DNA from: Nocardioides kongjuensis | GTDB taxonomy: Bacteria > Actinomycetota > Actinomycetes > Propionibacteriales > Nocardioidaceae | Length of the DNA stretch: 64,000 bases | Direction: 5' to 3' | Assembly (NCBI RefSeq): GCF_013409625.1 | Contig: NZ_JACCBF010000001.1 | Location: 1,546,001-1,610,000, forward strand | Shown here: one piece after another, positions 1-7,901 of the stretch | Numbering within the stretch: position 1 is the stretch's first letter | Layout of the letters: every line of letters starts with the position of its first letter | Notes under the pieces: model-generated | The model's database searches: none | What the model saw: the letters and a program-made list of their open reading frames with translations, nothing else | What the model was told of the DNA's origin: nothing | Made by a program: the position numbers and the translations under genes

Positions 1-882
1 ACCGTCACCAGCAGCTTCGGCCGCGCGACCGGCGTCGAGGGCGTCACCGCCGACGGGCACCGGGTCCAGGTACGGGCTCGGGCGGTCGTCGTCGCCGCGG
101 GCGCGATCCAGACCCCTGCACTGCTCCAGCGCAGCGGCCTCACCAACCCCAACATCGGCCGCCACCTGCGCCTCCACCCGGCCACCGCCGTGTGGGGGCG
201 CATGGAGGAGCCGGTCGACGGGTGGATCGGCGCCATGCAGAGCAGGTACGTCGACGCGCTCACCGACCTCGACGGTGACGGCTACGGCGTGCTGTACGAG
301 ACCGCTCCCCTGACGCCGGCGTTCGGCACCGGCTTCGTCAACTGGCGCGGCGCCGAGGACTTCCGCCGCCGCATGAACGAGCTGAGGCACACCCTCGGCG
401 TCGCGGTCATCGTCCGCGACCGCGACCCCGGCGGGACCGTGCGGGTCGACCGGCGCGGCGAGCCGGTCGTGCGCTACCAGCTGTCCCCGCGCGACACCGA
501 CCACCTGGTCCAGGGCCTGGTCGGCGGCGCCCGGATGGCCGAGGCTGCCGGCGCCCGGTGGATCGCGTCGACCCACCACCGCACGGTCAGCTACGAGCCC
601 GGCGTCCGCGGCTCCGCCGCCACCTTCGAGCAGGACCTGCGCGCCGCCGGCGCCGCACCGGCCACCCTCGCCCTGGCCGCGCTGCACATCATGGGCACCG
701 CCCGGATGGGTGGCTCCCGCGAGACGTCCGCGGTCGACCCGGACGGGCGGACGTGGGACGTCGAGGGCCTCTACGTCGCCGACGGCTCGTGCTTCCCGAC
801 CGCCTCCGGCGTCAACCCGATGATCTCGATCGAGTCGATCGCCCACATGACCGCGACCAGGCTCGCCTCCCGGATGTCCTGA
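1..882 (+). CDS. GMC-family FAD-dependent oxidoreductase, C-terminal part (5' end outside window)
   Basis: The reading frame is open from base 1, so the gene starts before the window; 293 codons are visible. The C-terminal half carries GMC hallmarks: LHIMGTARMGG with the candidate active-site His, then DPDGRTWDVEGLYVADGS, and SGVNPMISIESIAHM with the Asn of the His/Asn catalytic pair. An upstream stretch reading VVVAAGAIQTPALL is the second GMC signature. The family oxidises alcohols (choline, sterols, long-chain alcohols) with FAD. The substrate cannot be told from this fragment. A role in sterol oxidation would suit the neighbouring ksh genes, but that is inference; no KstR box is visible because the promoter is outside the window. 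Confidence 0.88.
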   Translation, partial: TVTSSFGRATGVEGVTADGHRVQVRARAVVVAAGAIQTPALLQRSGLTNPNIGRHLRLHPATAVWGRMEEPVDGWIGAMQSRYVDALTDLDGDGYGVLYETAPLTPAFGTGFVNWRGAEDFRRRMNELRHTLGVAVIVRDRDPGGTVRVDRRGEPVVRYQLSPRDTDHLVQGLVGGARMAEAAGARWIASTHHRTVSYEPGVRGSAATFEQDLRAAGAAPATLALAALHIMGTARMGGSRETSAVDPDGRTWDVEGLYVADGSCFPTASGVNPMISIESIAHMTATRLASRMS

Positions 883-959
883 CGGGTGATGTAACGCTGC
901 GCGGCGTCGGCGACATGTACCGGGTGACGAACGATTCGACCACCGAAGGAGCGTCTCCC

Positions 960-1352
960 ATGACCCCCGTCCGTACCGCCGCCGCCGCGGCCGTGCTCGC
1001 CCTCGGCTTCACCGTCGCGCCGCTGACCAGCGCCGTCGCCGCGCCGCCCACCGACGCCCCGTGCGCGAAGGAGCAGGCCCAGCTCGACAAGGCGCAGGCC
1101 AAGCTCGAGTCGCTGACCGCGAAGCTCGCCGCCAAGAAGGAGGCGATCGCCGAGGCGAAGGCCGAGGTCAAGGCCGCGGACACCGCCAAGGAGAAGCGCA
1201 ACGCGAAGGCCGCGCTCGCCACGGCCAAGGAGAAGAAGCAGCACGTCCAGAAGGCCAAGAAGTTCCAGGTGCAGCGCGTCGAGCACGCCCAGAAGCGCCT
1301 CGACACGTGCACGGCCGCCCACCCGGCGCCCGCGCCGGCTCCGACCGCCTGA
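960..1352 (+). CDS. Small secreted Lys/Ala-rich coiled-coil protein
   Basis: A 130-aa protein. The start at 960 is chosen because GAAGGAG lies just upstream (about 945-951) and gives a clean Sec signal peptide (residues 1-27, cleavage near AVA-APP). An upstream ATG at 915 would bury the signal peptide. The mature part is a charged heptad-like helix of alternating Ala, Lys, Glu and Gln (about residues 35-115), flanked by two Cys that could form a disulfide, and ends in a Pro/Ala tail. It resembles short secreted coiled-coil proteins of unknown function. No catalytic motif is seen. Confidence 0.75.
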   Translation: MTPVRTAAAAAVLALGFTVAPLTSAVAAPPTDAPCAKEQAQLDKAQAKLESLTAKLAAKKEAIAEAKAEVKAADTAKEKRNAKAALATAKEKKQHVQKAKKFQVQRVEHAQKRLDTCTAAHPAPAPAPTA

Positions 1353-1380
1353 GGCCGGTAGCCACACGGACCGACGGCCG

Positions 1381-1409
1381 CCGGCTGCATCCTAGGGGGG
1401 TGCAGCCGG
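1381..1409. terminator. Inverted repeat between convergent genes
   Basis: CCGGCTGCA and TGCAGCCGG form a perfect 9-bp stem around an 11-nt loop. It lies between the stop of the coiled-coil gene and the stop of kshB, so it probably terminates both strands. No U-run is present. Three tandem GTTGCC hexamers follow at 1415-1432. Confidence 0.6.
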
Positions 1410-1473
1410 TGGCCGTTGCCGTTGCCGTTGCCGGACGAAGGCGCGACGCGCTCGACGCCGTCCGGGACGTGTC

Positions 1474-2571
1474 CTAGGAGTAGGAGACCTTGACGGTGTC
1501 GGTCAGCGGCACCGACTGGCAGCCCAGGCGGATGCCGTCCTCGAGGTCGTCGTTGTCGAGCACGTCGTTGTAGATCATCTTGACGTCGCCCTCGACCAGC
1601 CGGATCGCGCAGGCCGAGCACTCGCCCTCGCGGCACGAGTACGGCGCCTTGACGCCCTTGGACTCCAAGAAGTCGAGCATCTTGGTGCGCGGGTCCCAGT
1701 CGTCGAACGTGTACTCCTCGCCGTCCAGCTCGACCTCGAGCTTGACCGGACCGGCGGGGGCGTCGGCGAACACCTCGGTGGCGGGACCGTCGTCGTCGGA
1801 CTCGGCGAGGGCGATCTCGGCCTCGACGGCCTGGAGCTCCTCGAGGTCGCCGAACGGGTTGCCGCCCAGCGAGACGAACTTCTCCTGGTGGCGCAGGCTG
1901 CGGGGCACCTCGAGGTCCTTGAGGACCGTGGTGACCATCTTCATGAACGGAGCCGGGCCGCACACGAAGGAGTCGAAGCCGCCGTACTGCGACGCGAAGG
2001 CCTTCATCTGCGCCTCGGTCGGCAGGCCCTGGACGGACTCGAGCCAGTGGATGACCTGGAGCCGGTCGGGGTTCTCGGCAGCCAGCCGGGTGAGCTCGTC
2101 GGCGAAGATGACCGACTTCTCGTCGCGGTTGGCGTAGAACACCACGATCTGGCCCTTGCCGTGCGCGAGGGCGGTGCGGGTGATCGACATGATCGGCGTC
2201 ACACCGGAGCCGCCGGCGAACAGCAGCAGGTCGGCGTCGATCGAGGCCGGCGTGAAGATGCCGGACGGCGGCAGCACGCGCAGCGTGTCGCCGACCTCGA
2301 GGTTGTCGCAGATCCAGTTCGAGGCGTAGCCGTCGGCCGTGCGCTTCACGGTGACCGTGAGCGGACCGCCGTCGTGGGGGCTGCTGGAGAGCGAGTAGCA
2401 CCGCGCCGCGATGCCGGTCTGGTCGCTCGGCACCGCCACGGTCAGGAACTGGCCGGGCTTGTAGTCGAACTTCTCCGCCTGGCCCTCGGGCACGGCGAAG
2501 CTGATCGACTTGGCGTCGGCGGTCTCCTCGACCACACCGACGACGTCCAGCACGAAGGACTCGATGTCCAC
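1474..2571 (-). CDS. kshB: 3-ketosteroid-9-alpha-hydroxylase reductase (KshB)
   Basis: A 365-aa flavoprotein reductase that passes electrons from NADH through FAD and a plant-type [2Fe-2S] centre to KshA. The ferredoxin-NADP reductase fold comes first, with FAD motif RCYS at 57-60 and GGSGVTPIMS for NAD binding. The C-terminal ferredoxin has cluster ligands C313, C318, C321 and C351. Domain order and length match KshB of Rhodococcus and M. tuberculosis (Rv3571). The start is GTG, preceded by GGGGAG. It is the third gene of a kshA-CxxC-kshB operon read from the KstR box at 4059. Confidence 0.93.
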   Translation of the reverse strand: MDIESFVLDVVGVVEETADAKSISFAVPEGQAEKFDYKPGQFLTVAVPSDQTGIAARCYSLSSSPHDGGPLTVTVKRTADGYASNWICDNLEVGDTLRVLPPSGIFTPASIDADLLLFAGGSGVTPIMSITRTALAHGKGQIVVFYANRDEKSVIFADELTRLAAENPDRLQVIHWLESVQGLPTEAQMKAFASQYGGFDSFVCGPAPFMKMVTTVLKDLEVPRSLRHQEKFVSLGGNPFGDLEELQAVEAEIALAESDDDGPATEVFADAPAGPVKLEVELDGEEYTFDDWDPRTKMLDFLESKGVKAPYSCREGECSACAIRLVEGDVKMIYNDVLDNDDLEDGIRLGCQSVPLTDTVKVSYS

Positions 2572-2595
2572 GGAACTCCCCTACTAAAAGATGGC

Positions 2596-2898
2596 TCAGT
2601 AGCCGTCGTACGCACCGACCGGGACATCTCCGGCCCGGACGGCGTCGTCGATGCTAGCCATCAGCCGCGTGCAGGGCTTGTGCACGTCCCGTCCGCCGGG
2701 ACGCTGATCTCGTCGCACGAACTCTTGACAAGCCGACCGGGCCTCTGCGCTCCATTGCACGGAGGTCTGGTGCTCGCTGTTCTTCTTGACCCGGACCTGC
2801 GCCAGGCAGTCCAGGCAGGCCACGTCGACCAGTCGGTCCTCGGTGTAGCGCCGGAGGTCCTCGAGGGTCTCCTCGCTGGTCGGGACGAACGAAGCCAT
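2596..2898 (-). CDS. Small cysteine-containing protein between kshA and kshB
   Basis: A 100-aa soluble protein with a CxxC pair (C28, C31) and two further cysteines (C57, C76), enough to bind one zinc or an Fe-S cluster, although the spacing fits no family I recognise. There is no signal peptide or membrane segment. It starts 16 nt after kshA and ends 24 nt before kshB, so all three must be co-transcribed. GGGAGA precedes the ATG. The position suggests a job with the Ksh oxygenase (assembly factor, electron transfer or regulation), but this is inference. Confidence 0.75.
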   Translation of the reverse strand: MASFVPTSEETLEDLRRYTEDRLVDVACLDCLAQVRVKKNSEHQTSVQWSAEARSACQEFVRRDQRPGGRDVHKPCTRLMASIDDAVRAGDVPVGAYDGY

Positions 2899-2914
2899 CG
2901 CGGTCTCCCGGTGC

Positions 2915-4057
2915 TCAGGCGTCCGCGGGCGCGGCGGCCTCGGTGGCCGCCCGCTTGGCGAGGTTCTCGGCGACCTCGGCGTGCCAGTACTCGTTGGCCT
3001 TGGTGGTGTCGACCTCGAACTCGAAGCGGTCGGTCATCTCGGGCGCGATGTCGGCGACGTCGACGTAGAACTGCTCGTACCAGCGACGCAGCTGGTAGAC
3101 CGGACCGTCCTCCTCGCACAGCAGCGGGTTCTGGACGGCGACCTTGTTCTCCCAGATCGCCACGTCCTGCAGGAAGCCGTCGCCGAAGGACTCGGTGTAG
3201 CGCTCCGCGATGTAGGCGCAGGTCTTCTCGTCGAGACCCTCGGGCTTCTTGACGGTGATGCCGTACTGCAGCAGGAACGAGTCGGGGCCGGTCGGGATGT
3301 GGCAGTTGATGAGGATGACCTCGGTGATGAACCCCTTGTAGTCCACCTCGAGCCAGTTGATCATGTACGACGGCCCGTAGTAGGTCGCGACCGACTTGAG
3401 GGTCGAGTTCTCGTCGCCGTACCCGCCCCCCATCGTGTCCGGGCGGCCCTTCGACTCCATGAACTGGGTCGCGGTGTGCCCGTCGAAGATGTTGCGGAAG
3501 CTGGTCGGGAACGCGAAGTGCACGTAGTAGAAGTGCGCCATGTCGGCGACGTTGTCGATCAGCTCACGACAGTGCGAGCCGTTGATCTCCTTGGTGTTCC
3601 ACGACCACGGGGTGTACTTGTCCGTCATCACCTCGGGCAGCTCGGGCGGCAGGATGTCGTGGTCGGCCGCGGAGCCCTCCGGGTCGTGCCAGATGAGCAG
3701 CTGGCCGTTGCGCACGACGGTCTCGTAGCGCTGGGTGCGGGCCCGGAGGGGGACGCGCCGCGCGTACGGGATCTCCTTGCACTTGCCGTCGCCGCCCCAG
3801 CGCCAGTCGTGGAAGGGGCACGCGATGTGGTCGCCCTTGACCTCGCCCTGGGTCAGGTCGCCGCCCATGTGGCGGCAGTAGCCGTCGAGCACGTTGAGCT
3901 CACCGCTCGCGCCCTGCCACACCACGAGCTTGGTCCCGAACCCGTGGATCGCGTGGGGCTTGCCGTCGGCGAAGTCCGAGGCCAGGCCCAGGCAGTGCCA
4001 TCCACGCGCGAAGCGGATCGGCTGGGTCCCCTGGTCGAGAAGTCGGGTGTCGCTCAT
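2915..4057 (-). CDS. kshA: 3-ketosteroid-9-alpha-hydroxylase oxygenase (KshA)
   Basis: A 380-aa Rieske non-haem iron oxygenase that 9-alpha-hydroxylates 3-ketosteroids; with the KstD dehydrogenation this opens ring B. The Rieske ligands are C61, H63, C80 and H83. The mononuclear iron site shows as DNVADMAHFYYVH, with H175 and H180. The start is set at ATG 4057 (MSDTRLL). An in-frame ATG at 4066 falls inside the KstR box (4059-4072), so the shorter form is preferred. The operator ends one base before this ATG, which fits a leaderless or very short-leader transcript. First gene of the kshA-CxxC-kshB operon. Confidence 0.95.
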   Translation of the reverse strand: MSDTRLLDQGTQPIRFARGWHCLGLASDFADGKPHAIHGFGTKLVVWQGASGELNVLDGYCRHMGGDLTQGEVKGDHIACPFHDWRWGGDGKCKEIPYARRVPLRARTQRYETVVRNGQLLIWHDPEGSAADHDILPPELPEVMTDKYTPWSWNTKEINGSHCRELIDNVADMAHFYYVHFAFPTSFRNIFDGHTATQFMESKGRPDTMGGGYGDENSTLKSVATYYGPSYMINWLEVDYKGFITEVILINCHIPTGPDSFLLQYGITVKKPEGLDEKTCAYIAERYTESFGDGFLQDVAIWENKVAVQNPLLCEEDGPVYQLRRWYEQFYVDVADIAPEMTDRFEFEVDTTKANEYWHAEVAENLAKRAATEAAAPADA

Positions 4058-4058
4058 G

Positions 4059-4072
4059 TAGAACACGTTACA
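4059..4072. promoter_or_regulatory. KstR box between kshA and fadE26
   Basis: TAGAACACGTTACA matches TNNAACNNGTTNNA exactly. It sits between divergent kshA (start 4057) and fadE26 (start 4130), so one operator could repress both operons. Confidence 0.85.
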
Positions 4073-4129
4073 GTTTTGCCGTTAGGCTGACAACAACCGG
4101 CCGTCCCGAGCCCCGTCACAGGAGACCCG

Positions 4130-5320
4130 ATGCACATCGACCTGGAGCCCCAGCAGGTGGCTCTTCGCGACGAGCTCCGCGAGTACTTCGCCCAGCTCGT
4201 CACCCCCGAGATCCGCGCCGGACTGGCGTCCGCCACCGGCGAGTTCGGCGAGGCGGGCGTCTACAAGGACGTCATCCGTCAGATCGGCAAGGACGGCTGG
4301 CTCGGGATCGGCTGGCCCAAGGAGTACGGCGGCCAGGCCCGCTCCATGGTCGAGCAGCTGATCTTCACCGACGTCGCCGCGATCGCGGGGGTGCCGATCC
4401 CGTACCTGACGCTCAACACCGTCGGCCCCACGATCATGCGCTTCGGCAGCGAGGAGCAGAAGGAGTACTTCCTCCCGAAGATCCTCGCCGGTGAGCTGCA
4501 CTTCTCGATCGGCTACTCGGAGCCCGGCTCCGGCACCGACCTCGCCTCGCTGAGGACGAAGGCGACGCTCGAGGGCGACGAGTGGGTCATCAACGGGCAG
4601 AAGATGTGGACCTCGCTCATCCAGTACGCCGACTGGCTCTGGATGGCGTGCCGCACCGAGCCCGACGCCCCGCGCCACAAGGGGCTGTCGATGATCCTCG
4701 TGCCGGCCGACGCGCCCGGCGTGTCGTACACGCCGGTCCACACCGTCGCCGGGGTCGGCACGTCGGCCACGTACTACTCCGACGTCCGGGTCCCCGCCTC
4801 CAACCTGGTCAGCGAGCGCGGCGGCGGCTGGGCGCTGATGACCAACCAGCTCAACCACGAGCGGGTCGCGCTGACCTCGGCCGCTCCGCTGCAGCACTCG
4901 CTGACCCTGGTCAAGGACTGGGCGCGCGAGACCCGCAACCCCGACGGCACCCGCGTCATCGACACCGAGTGGGTGCAGATCGCGCTCGGCCGGGCGCACG
5001 CCCGGATCGAGGCGCTGACCCTGATCAACTGGAAGCTCGCCGCGGACGCCGACCACGGCGTGCCGCTCTCGCCGGCGGAGGCGTCGGCCACCAAGATCTA
5101 CGGCTCCGAGCTCGCGACCGAGGTCTACCGCTCGCTGATGGAGGTCGTCGGCCCGCACGCCGGGGTCACCGGCGACTCCCCCGGCGCCGTGCTCGCCGGC
5201 CGTCTCGAGCGGTTCCACCGCTCGTCGCTGGTCATGACCTTCGGCGGCGGCACCAACGAGATCCAGCGCGACATCATCGGGTACGTCGGCCTCGGCCTGC
5301 CCGCCGCCAAGCGAGCCTGA
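4130..5320 (+). CDS. fadE26: Steroid acyl-CoA dehydrogenase subunit FadE26 (ChsE4)
   Basis: A 396-aa acyl-CoA dehydrogenase. The sequence shows the usual N-terminal helical domain, the FAD/substrate region (IGYSEPGSGTDLASLRTKA), a beta domain, and the C-terminal GGTNEIQRDIIGY motif. In M. tuberculosis FadE26-FadE27 form an alpha2-beta2 enzyme (ChsE4-ChsE5) that dehydrogenates steroid CoA-thioester side chains. The same trio fadE26-fadE27-fadD17 (Rv3504-3506 order) is kept here. The KstR box lies 58 nt upstream. GGAGA precedes the start. Confidence 0.92.
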   Translation: MHIDLEPQQVALRDELREYFAQLVTPEIRAGLASATGEFGEAGVYKDVIRQIGKDGWLGIGWPKEYGGQARSMVEQLIFTDVAAIAGVPIPYLTLNTVGPTIMRFGSEEQKEYFLPKILAGELHFSIGYSEPGSGTDLASLRTKATLEGDEWVINGQKMWTSLIQYADWLWMACRTEPDAPRHKGLSMILVPADAPGVSYTPVHTVAGVGTSATYYSDVRVPASNLVSERGGGWALMTNQLNHERVALTSAAPLQHSLTLVKDWARETRNPDGTRVIDTEWVQIALGRAHARIEALTLINWKLAADADHGVPLSPAEASATKIYGSELATEVYRSLMEVVGPHAGVTGDSPGAVLAGRLERFHRSSLVMTFGGGTNEIQRDIIGYVGLGLPAAKRA

Positions 5321-5331
5321 GGAGCACCGCC

Positions 5332-6345
5332 ATGGACTTTCTCTTCACCCCCGAGCAGGACGAGGCCGCCGAGCTGGCGGCGCAGATCCTCGCCGACAAG
5401 ACGAGCAACGAGCGCCTCAAGGAGGTCGAGGCCGGCGGCGACCGGTTCGACCGTGAGCTCTGGGCGACGCTGGGCGACGCCTTCGACTGGGCCGAGCTGG
5501 ACCTGGTCATGCTCGCGCGCGTGCTGGTCGAGGTCGGCAAGCGCGTCGCGCCCGTGCCGCTGGCGACCCACGCGGCCTGCGCGAGCCTGCTGACCGGTGC
5601 GGGCCTGCCTGCCGACCGGGGCCTGTACGCCGCTGCCGTCGCCGAGGAGCGCGCGCACCTGCCTGCCGCGCCGACGGTGCGCGCCAGCGCCGACGGTGCG
5701 CTGACCGGCACCAAGACCCTGGTCCGCGCCGGGATGGCCGCCGACGCGCTGCTCGTCACCGCGACCGGTCCCGACGGCGTGGGCGTCCACCTCGTCGACG
5801 CCACGGCCGACGGGGTCGAGCGGGTCGCGCAGAAGACCAGCGACGGCGACGTCGCCGCGCTGATCACCTTCACGAACGCCGCCGGCACCCGGATCGGCGG
5901 AGCCGAGGCACTCGAGCGCCTCGGCCAGCTCCTCGTCGCGCTGGCCGCCGCCGAGCAGCTCGGCGTCACCGAGGGTGCGCTGCGCCTGACCTCGGAGTAC
6001 GCCAAGACCCGCGAGCAGTTCGGCCGCCCGATCGGCACCTTCCAAGCGGTCTCGCAGCGCCTGGCCGACGGGTTCATCGACGTGCTCGGCCAGCGCCTGA
6101 CCCTGTGGCAGGCGATCTGGCGCCTCGAGGAGGGCCTGCCGGCCGCGACCGAGGTGGCGACCGCGAAGCTGTGGGCCGCCGACGCGGGCCACCGGATCGC
6201 GCACACCACCGTCCACGTGCACGGCGGCGTCGGCATCGACCTCGACGGCGAGGCGCACCGGTACTTCACCAGCGGCAAGCGGTTCGAGTTCCTCTTCGGC
6301 GGTGCCACCGAGCAGGCGCTGGCGATCGGCCGCAGCTTCGCATGA
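5332..6345 (+). CDS. fadE27: Steroid acyl-CoA dehydrogenase subunit FadE27 (ChsE5)
   Basis: A 337-aa acyl-CoA dehydrogenase homologue, shorter than FadE26 and with a divergent N-terminal half, as expected for the partner subunit of the ChsE4-ChsE5 heterotetramer. The C-terminal half keeps YAKTREQFGRPIGTFQAVSQRLAD and the HVHGGVGID helix motif. The gene follows FadE26 after 11 nt, with GAGGAG overlapping the FadE26 stop, and its own stop overlaps the fadD17 start (ATGA). Neither subunit is expected to be active alone. Confidence 0.9.
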   Translation: MDFLFTPEQDEAAELAAQILADKTSNERLKEVEAGGDRFDRELWATLGDAFDWAELDLVMLARVLVEVGKRVAPVPLATHAACASLLTGAGLPADRGLYAAAVAEERAHLPAAPTVRASADGALTGTKTLVRAGMAADALLVTATGPDGVGVHLVDATADGVERVAQKTSDGDVAALITFTNAAGTRIGGAEALERLGQLLVALAAAEQLGVTEGALRLTSEYAKTREQFGRPIGTFQAVSQRLADGFIDVLGQRLTLWQAIWRLEEGLPAATEVATAKLWAADAGHRIAHTTVHVHGGVGIDLDGEAHRYFTSGKRFEFLFGGATEQALAIGRSFA

Positions 6346-7901
6346 CGGTCCGGGACCTGCTTCTCGCCCGCTCGGACGACGACCGGCCGGCGCTGCGCTG
6401 GCGGGAAGCAGGTTCCGTCCAGGAGATCTCCTGGCGGCAGTACGTCGCCGCGGCCGCTCGCCTCGCCGCGTCCCTCGAGACCCGGCTGTCGCCCGGACGG
6501 CCACCTCACGTCGGCGTGCTGCTGCCCAACGGACCCGCCTTCGCCCTGCACCTCGCGGCCGCCGGCCTCGGCGGCCACGTCCTGGTCGGCCTCAACGCGA
6601 CCCGCCGCGGCGCGGCCCTCGAGGCCGACGTCGTGAAGGCCGACTGCCAGCTCGTGGTGGACTCCCCCGACCCGGCCCTCGCTGCGCTCACCGCCACCGA
6701 CACCGAGACCGACACCGAGACCGACACCGTCGAGGACCCCGCGAGCCGGTCGAGCCCGCCGAGCCCGCCGAGCCCGCCGACGCCGGACTCGCTGTTCATG
6801 CTGATCTTCACCAGTGGCACGAGCGGCTCCCCCAAGGCCGTGCGGATCACCCACGCCAAAATCACCGGCCCCGGCACGCACCTCGTCGGTCGGCTGGGAC
6901 TGACGAGCCACGACGTGCACTACGTCTCGATGCCGATGTTCCACTCCAACGCGGTGATGGCGGGCTGGGCGCCGGCCCTGACCACCGGCGCCACGTTCGC
7001 CGTCGCCGGCTTCTCGGCGCGCGGCTTCCTGCCCGACGTACGCGACTTCGGTGCGACGTACGCCACCTACGTCGGCAAGCCGCTCACCTACGTCCTCGCC
7101 ACCGAGGAGCAGCCGGACGACGCCGACAACCCGTTGCGGCTGGTGTTCGGCAACGAGGCCAACGAGGCCGACATCGCGACCTTCGCCGAGCGCTTCGGCT
7201 GCGAGGTGGTCGACTCGTACTCCTCCACCGAGAACGCCGTCATCGTCCAGCGCCGCCCCGACATGCCCGCCGGCAGCCTCGGCATGCCGCTGCCCGGCGT
7301 CGAGGTCCGTTCGCCCGAGACCGGGGAGCGGACGCGCGACGCCGTGTTCGACGCCACCGGGCGGCTCAGCAACGCCGAGGAGGCGATCGGCGAGCTCGTG
7401 AACACCACCGGCGCCGGGGCGTTCGCCGGCTACTACAGGGACGACGCGGCCGAGGCCGAGCGGATGCGCGGCGGCATGTACTGGTCCGGCGACCTCGCCT
7501 ACCGCGACGCCGACGGCTGGGTCTACTTCGCCGGCCGGTCCGGCGACTGGCTGCGCGTCGACGGCGAGAACCTCGCCACCGCCCCGATCGAGCGGGTCCT
7601 GCTGCGGCACCCGTCGATCGGCGAGGCAGCCGTGTACGCCGTCCCCGACCCGCGGGTGGGCGACCAGGTCGCGTGCGCGCTGCTGCTGCGCGGCCCGCTC
7701 TCGCCCCAGGCCCTGGAGGACTTCCTGGCCGCCCAGGACGACCTGTCGGCGAAGGCCTGGCCGCGGTTCGTCCGGGTCGTCGACGAGCTGCCCCGCACGG
7801 CGACCAACAAGGTGGTCAAGCGTGCCCTCGCCGCCGCCGGCATCGACCCCGACGACCCGGCGGTGTGGGTGCGTGCGGAGCGCGGGACGTCGTACGCCTG
7901 A
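6342..7901 (+). CDS. fadD17: Steroid side-chain acyl-CoA synthetase FadD17
   Basis: A 519-aa AMP-forming ligase (ANL family) that should activate a partly shortened steroid side-chain acid to its CoA thioester. The P-loop is FTSGTSGSPKA; SYSSTENAV and YWSGDLAYRDADGW are the A5 and A7-A8 regions; a C-terminal Lys lies in TATNKVVKRAL. It comes third in fadE26-fadE27-fadD17 with ATGA coupling. Odd feature: just before the P-loop there is a low-complexity linker encoded by three 12-bp repeats (TDTE units, 6696-6731) and three 9-bp repeats (SPP units, 6752-6778). Its stop abuts the opposing gene's stop with no gap. Confidence 0.9.
   Translation: MTVRDLLLARSDDDRPALRWREAGSVQEISWRQYVAAAARLAASLETRLSPGRPPHVGVLLPNGPAFALHLAAAGLGGHVLVGLNATRRGAALEADVVKADCQLVVDSPDPALAALTATDTETDTETDTVEDPASRSSPPSPPSPPTPDSLFMLIFTSGTSGSPKAVRITHAKITGPGTHLVGRLGLTSHDVHYVSMPMFHSNAVMAGWAPALTTGATFAVAGFSARGFLPDVRDFGATYATYVGKPLTYVLATEEQPDDADNPLRLVFGNEANEADIATFAERFGCEVVDSYSSTENAVIVQRRPDMPAGSLGMPLPGVEVRSPETGERTRDAVFDATGRLSNAEEAIGELVNTTGAGAFAGYYRDDAAEAERMRGGMYWSGDLAYRDADGWVYFAGRSGDWLRVDGENLATAPIERVLLRHPSIGEAAVYAVPDPRVGDQVACALLLRGPLSPQALEDFLAAQDDLSAKAWPRFVRVVDELPRTATNKVVKRALAAAGIDPDDPAVWVRAERGTSYA
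6696..6778 (+). repeat. In-frame microrepeats within fadD17
   Basis: ACCGACACCGAG occurs twice plus a third copy ending GTC (6696-6731). GAGCCCGCC occurs three times (6752-6778). Both are in multiples of three and add an acidic/Thr then Pro/Ser linker to the protein. Confidence 0.85.

Noticed and set aside
1415..1432. GTTGCC triple repeat as a regulatory site
   Set aside because: Short, between convergent genes, and with no matching copy elsewhere in the window that I noticed.
812..2401. Long minus-strand frame across 0.8-2.4 kb
   Set aside because: It covers the coiled-coil gene and kshB in other frames and has Arg/Ala/Pro low-complexity translation; kshB is clearly real.
4058..4066. Upstream ATG at 4066 as the KshA start
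   Set aside because: It lies inside the KstR box; ATG 4057 gives the family N terminus.
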